Both the position numbers and the translations under genes were made by a program. Source: Terriglobia bacterium (GTDB lineage Bacteria > Acidobacteriota > Terriglobia > Acidiferrales > UBA7541). Taken from it: a stretch of 35,108 nucleotides of DNA. This document shows positions 26,009 through 34,721 of the stretch, in pieces. Positions within the stretch are counted from its first letter, which is position 1. The number at the start of each line of letters is the position of its first letter. The notes under the pieces are model-generated. The model worked only from the letters and a program-made list of their open reading frames with translations. It searched no databases and was not told where the DNA came from. The stretch lies in NCBI GenBank assembly GCA_020073585.1, contig JAIQEV010000040.1, forward strand, positions 1 through 35,108, given 5' to 3'.

Positions 26009-27274
26009 ATGAGGTCTACTTTCAGAAGTTACTTAGCGGCTTTACTCTTCACCGTGGTTCTGGCCGTCCCGGCACTGGCGACCGACGGCTATCTGGCAAC
26101 CGGCTATGGCGTGAAGCAGCAGGGGCAAGGGGGCGCCGGGGTGGCCCTGCCGGAAGACAGTCTGGCGGCCGCCACGAATCCGGCCGGCATGGTTTTTGTG
26201 GGGAACCGCTTCGACTTCGGCGTGAGTTTTTTCCGCCCCATTCGCAGTGGCGCGATTTCCGGCAACCAACTGCCGCCGGGCTACCCGAACGTGAATGGCA
26301 GCTACGACGCCAACGGCCGCAAGAATTTCTTCATCCCCGAACTGGGCTACAACCGCTTGATTCGGCCGCGTATTTCCCTGAGCATATCGGTATACGGCAA
26401 TGGCGGGATGAATACGGTTTTTCTTGCGCCGATCCCGCTGCTCGGCACCGGCCGAGCCGGCGTGAACCTGGTGCAACTGTTTGTGGCGCCAACCCTGGCG
26501 TTCAAAGTGAGCAAGCGCAATGCCTTCGGCATCTCCTTGAACCTGGCCTATCAGCGGTTTCAAGCCGAAGGCTTGCAGAACTTCGCTTCTCCGGCCTATT
26601 CAAGCGATCCCGCGAACGTCACCAATCGCGGCTACGACTCTTCGGTGGGCGCGGGAGTGCGCGTGGGCTGGCTCGGCGAAGTCTTGCGGAACGTCACCCT
26701 GGGCGCAACCTTTCAGAGCAAGACGTACATGGGGAAGTTCAACCGCTATCGGGGGCTGTTTGCCGAGCAAGGGGGATTCGACATCCCCGCGAACTTTGCC
26801 GGCGGCATCGCCGTGAAGGTGCATCCCCGAGCGACCGTGGCTTTCGACGTGGAGCGCATTCTGTATGGACAGGTAAAGTCCATCGCCAATTTGGGCTCGA
26901 ATCCGGCGCTGCTGGGTGCGGCGAATGGCCCCGGCTTCGGGTGGCACGACATTACCGCGTACAAGCTCGGAGCCAATTACAAGGCCAATTCCGCTTTGAC
27001 CTTGCGCGCGGGCTATAACCATTCTGGTCTCCCGTTCGCCAATACGCAGACATTCTTCAACCTCGTGGCGCCGGGCATCGTGCAGAATCACGTGAGCGCC
27101 GGAGCGACCTGGAGACTGCGCGGAGGCAAGGAGATCAATTTCGCCTATTTCCATGCCTTCCAAAGGACCCTGAATGGAGTCTCCTCGATTCCGCCGAGCG
27201 CGGGTGGCGGAAATGCCAACCTCCGCATGCATCAAAATTCGGCGGGAATCAGCTTCGGTTGGCGGCGGGAGTAG
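26009..27274 (+). CDS. FadL/OmpP1/TodX-family outer-membrane transport protein
   Basis: The 421-residue protein has a signal peptide (LAALLFTVVLAVPALA, cut near 24) and then the family-typical GYGVKQQGQGGAGVALPEDS and ATNPAGMVF, where the NPA motif of FadL-type channels is visible. The rest is made of alternating amphipathic strands of a beta-barrel (for example VTLGATFQSKTYMGKFN, TLRAGYNHSGLPF). These proteins let long-chain fatty acids or aromatic hydrocarbons through the outer membrane. AAGGAG ten bases before ATG 26009 decides the start over an upstream TTG. The chain ends SFGWRRE rather than with the usual terminal aromatic residue. It converges with the degenerate receiver gene. Confidence 0.85.
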   Translation: MRSTFRSYLAALLFTVVLAVPALATDGYLATGYGVKQQGQGGAGVALPEDSLAAATNPAGMVFVGNRFDFGVSFFRPIRSGAISGNQLPPGYPNVNGSYDANGRKNFFIPELGYNRLIRPRISLSISVYGNGGMNTVFLAPIPLLGTGRAGVNLVQLFVAPTLAFKVSKRNAFGISLNLAYQRFQAEGLQNFASPAYSSDPANVTNRGYDSSVGAGVRVGWLGEVLRNVTLGATFQSKTYMGKFNRYRGLFAEQGGFDIPANFAGGIAVKVHPRATVAFDVERILYGQVKSIANLGSNPALLGAANGPGFGWHDITAYKLGANYKANSALTLRAGYNHSGLPFANTQTFFNLVAPGIVQNHVSAGATWRLRGGKEINFAYFHAFQRTLNGVSSIPPSAGGGNANLRMHQNSAGISFGWRRE

Positions 27275-27363
27275 CCCGCAAGGCCTGCGTGCCGGGGATT
27301 TTCCTGGACTCGGCGTTGCATCGCCGGGCATCAAGGTTCTACGTGGTGCGGGCGGAGCCGCGT

Positions 27364-27759
27364 TTACGCGGCGCTTTCCGGGCCGCTCTGCCGGGTCCAG
27401 CAGGCCGCCAGAACGCGCGGGATGCCCTCCAGCCGGTGCTTTTCCACGAACGCGGAAACGCCGAAGTTCTCGTAGCGCCGCAAGTTTCCGGGCTTGGGGG
27501 TGATGCGCATGACGATGATCCGCGGGCGATGCGCGAGCTGCGACACCCGCCGCAGAAGGTCGCCCGTGTGCAGGTCGGCAACGTAATCCTCCAGGAGCAG
27601 GGCATCGAACGATCCGGCTTCCATCTGGCGGAGCGCTTCCAGGCCGCTCCAGGTGGCCAGGGTTTCGTAGCCGGCGCCGGCGAGGAGTGTTTCCAGACGG
27701 GCCAGGACCTCTTCGCTGTTGTCCAGAACCAGAATGCGCTTGCTCTTGCTGCTCGGCAT
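27364..27759 (-). CDS. Degenerate receiver-domain protein (pseudo-receiver)
   Basis: The 131-residue protein follows the receiver fold: RILVLDNSEE at 8-17, FDALLLEDYVADLHTGDLL at 51-69, RIIVMRITPKP at 80-90, and VSAFVEKHRLEGI at 101-113. Key residues are altered. In the usual alignment the phospho-acceptor position is Glu57 (with Asp58 next), the acidic pair is Asp-Asn, the switch Ser/Thr after beta-4 is Arg, and the Lys-Pro motif is Lys-His. It may be a constitutively on-like or phosphorylation-independent partner protein. The start at ATG 27759 gives a normal receiver; the frame is open upstream to 28032 but that part is antisense to the Crp/Fnr gene. It is divergent from that regulator across a shared palindrome. 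Confidence 0.75.
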   Translation of the reverse strand: MPSSKSKRILVLDNSEEVLARLETLLAGAGYETLATWSGLEALRQMEAGSFDALLLEDYVADLHTGDLLRRVSQLAHRPRIIVMRITPKPGNLRRYENFGVSAFVEKHRLEGIPRVLAACWTRQSGPESAA

Positions 27760-27820
27760 CGCACACTCACGGGGGGCGGGGAATCTTGCGCAAAAGAGTG
27801 CGCCGCCGGGCGGTTTCCGG

Positions 27821-27838
27821 CAGTGACGCACGTCACTG
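27821..27838. promoter_or_regulatory. Crp/Fnr-type binding palindrome
   Basis: CAGTGACG (27821-27828) and CGTCACTG (27831-27838) form a perfect inverted repeat around CA, containing the Crp-family core GTGA-N6-TCAC. It lies 62 bases before the receiver start on one side and 73 bases before the Crp/Fnr start on the other. It is thus well placed for autoregulation and joint control of both genes. Confidence 0.75.
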
Positions 27839-27910
27839 CGCCGGGTGATGCCTCGCACAGAAAATGCCAAAAGCCGGGCTATGCCCCGATGGGCCGCACA
27901 GGAGGACCCC

Positions 27911-28627
27911 ATGCAAGTGCCGTATGGACTCCACCCCATTGAAGATTGCGAAACCTGTTTTCGCCACGCCGAAAACTGCTTCTGCGAACTTCCCGCTCCC
28001 GCCCGCAAGCTCCTGCAAGAGATCAAGTACACCAGTTATTACCCGGCGGGCTCCTTGCTCTTTGTGGAAGGGCAGGCGCCGCGCGGCGTTTACCTGCTCT
28101 GCGAAGGCCGCGTAAAACTCCAGATGGCCTCTCCGGAAGGGAAAACGCTTATTCTGCGCATCGCCGGGCCCGGCGAAGTGCTGGGCATGCATGCGGCGAT
28201 TCCCGGCAAGCCCTTCGAGCACACCGCCGAGACCCTGCAGCCGAGCCAGGTGAGTTTTCTCAAGACCGAAGATTTCGTGCGCCTCTTGCAGCAGTTTCCG
28301 CAGGCCTCCGCCAAGGTGCTGGGACTGCTCAGCGACCATTACCGCGCCGCCTGCTACCAGGTGCGCTGTCTGGGGCTGTCGCGCAGCGCCGGCGAAAAAA
28401 TCGCCCGCTTTCTCCTGGCCTCTTCGGAGCAGGGCCAGGAAACGCGCAAGGGAACCCGCTTTCATCTCGCGCTGACGCACGAAGAGATCGCCCAGCTCCT
28501 CGGCGTCTCCCGCGAAACCGTCACGCGCACCTTGACGGAATTCCGGAAAGAGCTGTTGATTTCCATTCGCGGCTCCGCCGTGACCATCCGCAACAAAACC
28601 GGCCTGAAAGGGCTGCTGGCCGCCTGA
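27911..28627 (+). CDS. Crp/Fnr-family transcriptional regulator with N-terminal cysteine cluster
   Basis: The 238-residue protein has a cyclic-nucleotide-binding-like beta-roll at about 30-150 (YYPAGSLLFVEGQAPRGVYL, GKTLILRIAGPGEVLGMHAA), a dimerisation helix, and a winged HTH at about 170-230 (THEEIAQLLGVSRETVTRTL). At the N-terminus Cys13, Cys16, Cys23 and Cys25 (DCETCFRHAENCFCELP) form C-x2-C-x6-C-x-C. This recalls FNR's iron-sulfur ligands, though the spacing differs from E. coli FNR; oxygen or redox sensing is therefore an inference. GGAGG ahead of ATG 27911 fixes the start; longer in-frame starts at 27845 lack one. It is divergent from the pseudo-receiver gene and ends before a bidirectional terminator. 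Confidence 0.9.
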   Translation: MQVPYGLHPIEDCETCFRHAENCFCELPAPARKLLQEIKYTSYYPAGSLLFVEGQAPRGVYLLCEGRVKLQMASPEGKTLILRIAGPGEVLGMHAAIPGKPFEHTAETLQPSQVSFLKTEDFVRLLQQFPQASAKVLGLLSDHYRAACYQVRCLGLSRSAGEKIARFLLASSEQGQETRKGTRFHLALTHEEIAQLLGVSRETVTRTLTEFRKELLISIRGSAVTIRNKTGLKGLLAA

Positions 28628-28714
28628 GGGTTCGAACGCCGTCCCCTCCTTCGGCATCTGGAGCATGGTATGGAATGTGCGGGGATCTGTTCTTCTGCGG
28701 GATGCGGGGAGAAA

Positions 28715-28761
28715 AGAACAGGGCGGCACACGCCCTTCTAGCTAATGTGCCGCCCCGTTTT
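28715..28761. terminator. Bidirectional terminator between Crp/Fnr and universal stress protein genes
   Basis: GGGCGGCACA (28721-28730) and TGTGCCGCCC (28746-28755) form a perfect 10-bp stem around a 15-base loop. The plus side is followed by CGTTTT, and the minus side by TGTTCTTTTC. It lies between two convergent genes and can serve both. Confidence 0.8.
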
Positions 28762-28784
28762 CCCACCCGAGGTGGAAACTCGTT

Positions 28785-29702
28785 TCAACTCTTCACAGTC
28801 AACACCGGGCACGCAGCTTCGCAAACCACCCGGTAGGTTGTGGCGAAGGGATTGTGCGTTCCCAGGCCGCCACCGCCGGCCCGGGCGCCCATCACGATCA
28901 AATCCATATTCCGGGCCCGGGCCATGTTCATGATCTCTTCCGGGGCCGAGCCGAAGCTCACGGCCATCTCCGGATCGCACCACAGCGCCGATCCAGGGGG
29001 TATGAGTCCCTGCAGGCGCTGCAGGACCGCTTCGCGCTTGGCCGCCAGTTCGCGCTCCGACGCCGTGCCGTGACGCGTGGCGACGTGCAGCAGGGTCAGG
29101 CGCGCCTGATACTCCTGCGCCAGAGAGAAGGCATAGGCGGCGGCGCGGTCCGGGGTCTGCTCCAGGTCCGTGGCGAACAGAATGTTCTTCCATTCCGCGG
29201 TGCGCGCCGGTTCCCCCGCAAAGCGCGGCCCCACGGTCATCACCGGGCACGCCGCCCGCCGAAAGATTTCTTCCGCGCCGGAGCCCAGCAGCAGCTTCTC
29301 GATTTTCTTGGCGCCATGCGTGCCGACCACAATCAGGTCAATCTCGTACTTCTTGATGAGCTTTTCGATCGTGGGCCACAGGAAGCCTTCCTCCAGCACC
29401 ACCTCGTGCGGCGCCTCGCGCAGCCGCCCGGAGATGAGGATGTCGGCGAGCTTCTGCTCGGCGGCCTGGCGCAGCGCTCCGTGCGTTACCGTGGCTGCTT
29501 CCGGGGGCACAAAGGCGTAGGCGTCCGGGGTCAGGACATGCGTCAGGTAGATACGCGAGTCAAAGCGGCGGGCGATGATAAGGGCATAGTCCAGGGCGTT
29601 CTCCGCGCAGGGGGAAAAATCGGTGGCAACGAGAATGTTCGCCAGGGAGACCCGGGTGACCGGCGGCTGTTTGATTTGCGGGTATTCCTTGGTCTCTTTC
29701 AT
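28785..29702 (-). CDS. Tandem-domain universal stress protein
   Basis: The 305-residue protein has two UspA domains, about 20-160 and 168-305. The first (ANILVATDFSPCAENALDYA) retains the ATP-binding motif G-x2-G-x9-G-S (Gly127, Gly130, Gly140, Ser141). The second (WKNILFATDLEQTPDRAAAY) has GARAGGGGLGTHNPFATTYR in its place and has probably lost nucleotide binding, so the pair may be asymmetric. GGAGGGAG before ATG 29702 decides the start; the frame is open to 29798 but overlaps the promoter. A -24/-12 sigma-54-type promoter lies about 60 bases upstream, which ties its expression to the NtrC-type regulator encoded upstream on the same strand. A cytoplasmic role in stress or low-oxygen survival is likely from family behaviour. 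Confidence 0.9.
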   Translation of the reverse strand: MKETKEYPQIKQPPVTRVSLANILVATDFSPCAENALDYALIIARRFDSRIYLTHVLTPDAYAFVPPEAATVTHGALRQAAEQKLADILISGRLREAPHEVVLEEGFLWPTIEKLIKKYEIDLIVVGTHGAKKIEKLLLGSGAEEIFRRAACPVMTVGPRFAGEPARTAEWKNILFATDLEQTPDRAAAYAFSLAQEYQARLTLLHVATRHGTASERELAAKREAVLQRLQGLIPPGSALWCDPEMAVSFGSAPEEIMNMARARNMDLIVMGARAGGGGLGTHNPFATTYRVVCEAACPVLTVKS

Positions 29703-29760
29703 AACTCCCTCCCGGATTGCAGATTGGGGAGTGCAAACGTAACAGGCAACGCCTCTGACA

Positions 29761-29777
29761 AAGCACATGGCTTGCCA
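29761..29777 (-). promoter_or_regulatory. Sigma-54 (-24/-12) promoter of the universal stress gene
   Basis: On the minus strand TGGCAAGCCATGTGCTT has GG and GC separated by exactly ten bases and matches TGGCACG-N4-TTGCW at all but two positions. Transcription would start near 29751, leaving a leader of about 50 bases with the GGAGGGAG site. A TGTGT-TT-ACACA palindrome at 29850-29861, about 100-110 bases upstream of that start, is a possible enhancer site. Confidence 0.6.
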
Positions 29778-29965
29778 CCTTCTATCTTCATTGCCCATTG
29801 AAAATAAAGCACTTAAAACCGGTCCCCGGTACTCGCGGAGGTTCTTGTGTGTGTTTACACAGGGCCTTGCGCCAAGTCCCTCACATGGAATTCCCCTGGA
29901 TTCCGAGTTAACCGCTTAGTGCTCAGGTTGAAAAAAAAGCGAGTGGTGAAGCCAGAAAAGGAAGA

Positions 29966-30054
29966 AGGTAGCGGCCGGTGCGGTTTCACCCTGTTTTGGG
30001 TCGGAATGTCGCGATTGCGGCGTTCCTGCTTTCCACCGCGCACGGCCGCTACCT
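29966..30054. repeat. Inverted repeat enclosing a structured 89-base segment
   Basis: AGGTAGCGGCCG (29966-29977) and CGGCCGCTACCT (30043-30054) are exact inverse copies, and pairing continues with TGCG/CGCA after a single bulged base. Inside are ACCC-TGTTTT-GGGT and GGAATGTCGC-GATT-GCGGCGTTCC, the latter fully paired on the plus strand if two G-U pairs are allowed. This may be a structured RNA or a small palindromic mobile element. No coding function is seen. Confidence 0.55.
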
Positions 30055-30129
30055 AGCTTGCGGGACATAGACCCATTTGAGCAGTTTCCTTGCAGCGAAT
30101 GCTTGCGCTTGCCGGTGCAACCCCTCCGT

Positions 30130-30171
30130 CTAAGAAGTTGCGGCCGGGGCATCCGCCTGGGCCCAATCCAT
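30130..30171 (-). CDS. Possible 13-residue leader-like peptide
   Basis: ATG at 30171 opens [13 protein letters not shown] and a TAG stop. GGAG (30182-30179) is seven bases ahead of the ATG, an ideal distance, and the start lies only about 22 bases after the start point predicted for the consensus sigma-54 promoter at 30204-30219. Length is far too short to judge by coding statistics, so it could be chance. Confidence 0.25.
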   Translation of the reverse strand: MDWAQADAPAATS

Positions 30172-30203
30172 TTTTTCTCTCCGCGTGTGCCACAGGGTAT
30201 GGG

Positions 30204-30219
30204 AGCAACGAAAGTGCCA
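30204..30219 (-). promoter_or_regulatory. Consensus sigma-54 (-24/-12) promoter
   Basis: On the minus strand TGGCACTTTCGTTGCT is TGGCAC-N5-TTGCT, with GG and GC ten bases apart, essentially the sigma-54 consensus. It lies 166 bases past the stop of the NtrC-type regulator and points to a stretch with no recognisable gene until the universal stress protein at 29702. A weak inverted repeat GCGCGA/TCGCGC (30302-30307, 30322-30327), about 110-135 bases upstream of the predicted start, is a possible enhancer site. Confidence 0.7.
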
Positions 30220-30384
30220 TTCCGGCATCTCCTGTGCGGCCCGCTAACCCCATTTTCTTCCTCTGCTTATGGGATTTGCTGGCGCTTGCCCAGCACGGAT
30301 TGCGCGAGCCAGTGCGGCATTTCGCGCTCGGTCGGGCCATCTGACGCAGTGGAAACCCCGCGCTGTGGCGGCGGGAAGAGCCGT

Positions 30385-31848
<1,464 letters not shown>

Positions 31849-31853
31849 CGTCT

Positions 31854-32969
31854 TTACTGTACCACTCCGGCCTTCGCCGCGACACCCTCGCTCGCCCGGC
31901 GCTCCAGCGGCAGCCAGATTTCGAATTGCGTGCCCCGCCCGGGTTCGCTGCTCACCGCAATGCGCCCCCCGTGCGATTCCACGATGCCCCGGGCCAGCGG
32001 CAGGCCCAGCCCCGTGCCTTCCTTGCGCGTCGTGAAGAAGGGCCGGAAAATTTTCGGCAGCACGTCGCGGGAAATTCCGCGGCCGGTGTCACTGACGCGG
32101 ATCAGGGCCCGCCCGCTCTTCTTTTCCAGGACCACCTCGACGCGCCCTTCCTCGCGGATGGCCTGGATGCCGTTGAGGAGCAGATTGAGCACCACCTGCT
32201 GCATCTGTACGGGGTCGTGGACCACGGCGGTGAGGTCCGGCGAGGACGCAAAGAGCACCTCGATGGGCCGCGTGCGCACCTGCTGGCGCGCCAGCAGGAC
32301 CGCCTGTTCGACCGTGGCGTTGAGGTCCGCGGAGTGAAATTGCGGAGGCCGCGGCCGCGCGTAAATCAGCAGGTCATTGAGGATGCTCTGGATCTGGCGG
32401 ATCTCCGCGTGGACCTCGGCCAGGACCTCGCGGCTGGAGCTGTTGGGAGGCAGGTCCTTGCCGATCACTTCGATGACTCCGGCAATGCCCGCGAGGGGAT
32501 TGCGGATTTCATGCGCCAGGCCGGCGGCCAGCTCGCCGATAGTGGCCAGGTGCTCGGCGCGGGACATCTCCTGCCGGTGCAGGCGCTCGATTTCCTCCTT
32601 GCTTTCGCGCAGTTGCCGCACCATTTCGTTGAAGTGCTGCCCCAGCTCCCCCACGTCGTCGTTGCGCACCGCGAATTGGACTTCGGCTTGCAAATCGCCG
32701 GTGCGCACCAGCGCGATGGTCTTCTTCAGCTCGCGCAAGGGCCGCTCCACCAGAACGGCCAGCACCGCCAGCAGCACCCCGCAGATCACCACCGCGCCTG
32801 AGGCCGCCACGGTCAGGATCCAGCGCCCATTGGGGGTTTCCTGCACCAGCAGGACGATTTGAAAGGCAAAGAGACCGAGCAGGAGGACGCCGACGACGGG
32901 CAGAATGGCCTTCAGCCGCCAGTGCAGGCGCGGTGCGGACCGGAAGATGTTGCCGAGGTCCATACTCAT
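31854..32969 (-). CDS. Membrane sensor histidine kinase (HAMP, NtrB-like), partner of the NtrC-type regulator
   Basis: The 371-residue protein has two membrane helices (about 22-43 and 52-73) with only some eight residues between them, then a HAMP linker (about 73-125, [20 protein letters not shown]), HisKA with His153 in [15 protein letters not shown], and HATPase_c with [23 protein letters not shown] and [18 protein letters not shown]. The tiny extracytoplasmic loop suggests it senses the membrane or an internal signal rather than a soluble external ligand. ATGs at 32969 and 32963 are both possible and neither has a clear ribosome site; the frame is open to a TTG at 32993. It is the first gene of the two-gene operon and diverges from the HAD phosphatase gene. 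Confidence 0.9.
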   Translation of the reverse strand: MSMDLGNIFRSAPRLHWRLKAILPVVGVLLLGLFAFQIVLLVQETPNGRWILTVAASGAVVICGVLLAVLAVLVERPLRELKKTIALVRTGDLQAEVQFAVRNDDVGELGQHFNEMVRQLRESKEEIERLHRQEMSRAEHLATIGELAAGLAHEIRNPLAGIAGVIEVIGKDLPPNSSSREVLAEVHAEIRQIQSILNDLLIYARPRPPQFHSADLNATVEQAVLLARQQVRTRPIEVLFASSPDLTAVVHDPVQMQQVVLNLLLNGIQAIREEGRVEVVLEKKSGRALIRVSDTGRGISRDVLPKIFRPFFTTRKEGTGLGLPLARGIVESHGGRIAVSSEPGRGTQFEIWLPLERRASEGVAAKAGVVQ

Positions 32970-33251
32970 ATCTGACCAGAGAGGCCCGCACAAGGCAAGT
33001 GCCCCTGCTCCGGAACGCGGCGCGGCCGGTCTTGCCGGGCCGTTCGCCGGGCCCCGCGCCGCGCATCTCGTTCGCTGCTAACCATTTACCACTTCTCCGC
33101 ATCCCATGAAAAGATCACCGGGCGTTTACGCAATTGCGCATGCCAATGATTAAAATAATGCGTGAGCGCATCTCCGCTTCCGCGGGTATCGTGAATGGCA
33201 TGGCGATCACCGCTGGCACAACGGCGGCGCCGGTTACCAAGGAGCTCTTCG

Positions 33252-34082
33252 ATGGCGGGGCAGTACCTGTTGGCGAGCGATTTTGACCAGACGCTGAGCT
33301 TCAACGATTCGGGCGTCGTTCTCAGCGAACTTATCGGTTTCCACGGCTTCCGCGAAAAGGTCGCCGGACTTTCCTACACCCATCTGGTGCAGCAGGGCGC
33401 CGAGCTCGCCTATCTCATCCTGCACGACCCGGATTTCCGCCGCGTGCGCCGCGAACACCTGGTGGAGACCGGGAAGCGCATGCGCCTGAAGCACGACGTC
33501 GCACTTTTCGCGCGCGCCCTGGATACCCTGGCCGAGGGCTACAAGTTTTCCTTTTACGTGATTTCCGCCGCGCCGCAGGAGATCATCCAATCGGCGCTGG
33601 AGGGTGTTGTGCCGCCGGAGCATATTTTCGGCACACGCTTCCGCTATGTTGACCCCTTAGCGGTCACCGCTACCGGCGGCGCGACCGGGGAAGTGCAGTC
33701 CATCGAGCGGGCCTCGGCCGGCTGGGGCAAAGTTACTGCGCTCGAGGAGATTCGCGCGGCGCTGGGCATCAGCCATGACCACATCATCTACCTGGGCGAC
33801 GGCAGCTCCGACCTGCCGGTGATGATGCACGTCAACCAGCACGACGGGCTGACCATCGCCGTCTCCGAGGCCCAATACATCACGCGCATCGCGCGCCGCA
33901 CCGTGCTCAGCGACAACGCGATGAGCGTCCTCGTCCCCGTGCTCGAGGACGTGCTGCGCTGGGATTCCGCGCAGATCCGCCGGGTCTTCGCCGGCTTTGG
34001 CTTCACTCTCCGCGAATGGGACAAGACCCGCACGGACATGCTCACCATCGAGGACGCCACCCCGCCCGCCGCTTCACCCTGA
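33252..34082 (+). CDS. HAD-superfamily phosphatase (SerB-like)
   Basis: The 276-residue cytoplasmic protein has the haloacid-dehalogenase motifs: nucleophile loop [10 protein letters not shown] near 9-18, motif [10 protein letters not shown] near 103-110, a motif III lysine in the [11 protein letters not shown] region, and motif [13 protein letters not shown] near 180-190. The helical cap and VISAA pattern resemble phosphoserine or small-metabolite phosphatases; the substrate is unknown. AAGGAG seven bases before ATG 33252 decides the start. Residues 133-139 (VDPLAVT) come from a copy of the palindromic repeat also found in the L,D-transpeptidase gene. The last nine bases overlap the end of the truncated murG on the other strand. 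Confidence 0.82.
   Translation: MAGQYLLASDFDQTLSFNDSGVVLSELIGFHGFREKVAGLSYTHLVQQGAELAYLILHDPDFRRVRREHLVETGKRMRLKHDVALFARALDTLAEGYKFSFYVISAAPQEIIQSALEGVVPPEHIFGTRFRYVDPLAVTATGGATGEVQSIERASAGWGKVTALEEIRAALGISHDHIIYLGDGSSDLPVMMHVNQHDGLTIAVSEAQYITRIARRTVLSDNAMSVLVPVLEDVLRWDSAQIRRVFAGFGFTLREWDKTRTDMLTIEDATPPAASP
33648..33668 (+). repeat. Copy of the coding palindromic repeat in the HAD phosphatase gene
   Basis: The 21 bases here match the coding strand of the L,D-transpeptidase repeat (around 13807-13827, minus strand) at 19 positions. Both are in the same frame relative to their host gene: VDPLAVT here, VDRLAVT there. The core is the palindrome GACCGCTTAGCGGTC with one changed base. Confidence 0.7.
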
Positions 34083-34610
34083 GAATAATCGCAGGCTGCA
34101 CCCCGAGCGCAGCGCGGATTCTCTCTTCGTGTCGAGCGCTCGGGAACGCAGCCGGGAGGCAAGCTCGCAGGTTTCTTCAAAGTGCACGGCCGCGGCCGAG
34201 ACCCAGCGGGCAACCAGGCGATTCGCAAATCCGGGAACGACGTTGGGTTCGAAGGCGAGCGTCGGAATACGGCGGCGAATTGCCGCCAGCATCGCAGGAC
34301 CGGAAGCATAGCCCCCCACGCCAATCACCACGTCGGGATTGAAATCGGAAAGCACACGGCCCGAGGTCCAGAGAGCGCGTGGCAAGTCGAACATCGTTTT
34401 TGCGCGGGTCAGGAGGCTGACATTCTTTAGCGCGCCAACCTTGATCAGTTCGAGCGGGAATCCGGCTTGCGGGACGAGCCGTGTCTCAATGCCGCGGGCC
34501 GTGCCGATGAAGAGCACCTCGGCGGCGAACTGCTTTTTGAGTTGCTGAGCGATGGCGAGGGCGGGGATGACATGTCCACCAGTACCGCCGCCTGCGATGA
34601 CGATGCGCAT
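34074..34610 (-). pseudogene. murG: Truncated murG (N-terminal domain of the lipid II glycosyltransferase)
   Basis: The first about 148 residues are clear MurG N-terminal domain: [20 protein letters not shown], the [20 protein letters not shown] segment, [17 protein letters not shown], and the [12 protein letters not shown] segment ending VHFEETC. MurG adds GlcNAc to lipid I on the inner face of the membrane and is normally about 360 residues. Here homology stops near 34165, and some 30 unrelated residues ([17 protein letters not shown] and on) precede the stop. The whole UDP-GlcNAc-binding C-terminal domain is missing. Either the gene is broken by a rearrangement or the assembly joins unrelated sequence here. 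It follows ftsW as in the division and cell-wall cluster. Confidence 0.8.
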
Positions 34611-34618
34611 GAATGTCA

Positions 34619-34714
34619 GCGCCTAAGGGCGCAAGCAGAGTGTCGCACAGCGGCATCGCTAAAGCGATGCCATGATACGATTCCCAGCGCGACGATTGCC
34701 GGCGAGGCGCCGGC
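34619..34714. repeat. Cluster of three palindromes between ftsW and murG
   Basis: Three separate palindromes follow each other: GCGCC-TAAG-GGCGC (34619-34632), GGCATCGCT-AA-AGCGATGCC (34652-34671, perfect 9-bp arms) and GCCGGCG-AGG-CGCCGGC (34698-34714). They look like REP-type intergenic elements rather than a terminator, because no T run follows on the minus strand. They fill nearly the whole gap between ftsW and murG, which in most genomes is very short. Confidence 0.7.
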
Positions 34715-34721
34715 GCTACAA

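Noticed and set aside
27364-28032. Longer N-terminus for the pseudo-receiver
   Set aside because: The extra 91 codons run antisense to the Crp/Fnr gene and through the shared palindrome; the receiver fold begins at the ATG at 27759.
29847-30056. A 69-codon plus-strand open frame between the stress gene and the regulator
   Set aside because: No ribosome site or protein pattern (many Arg/Lys), and it crosses the T8/A8 tract and one arm of the inverted repeat.
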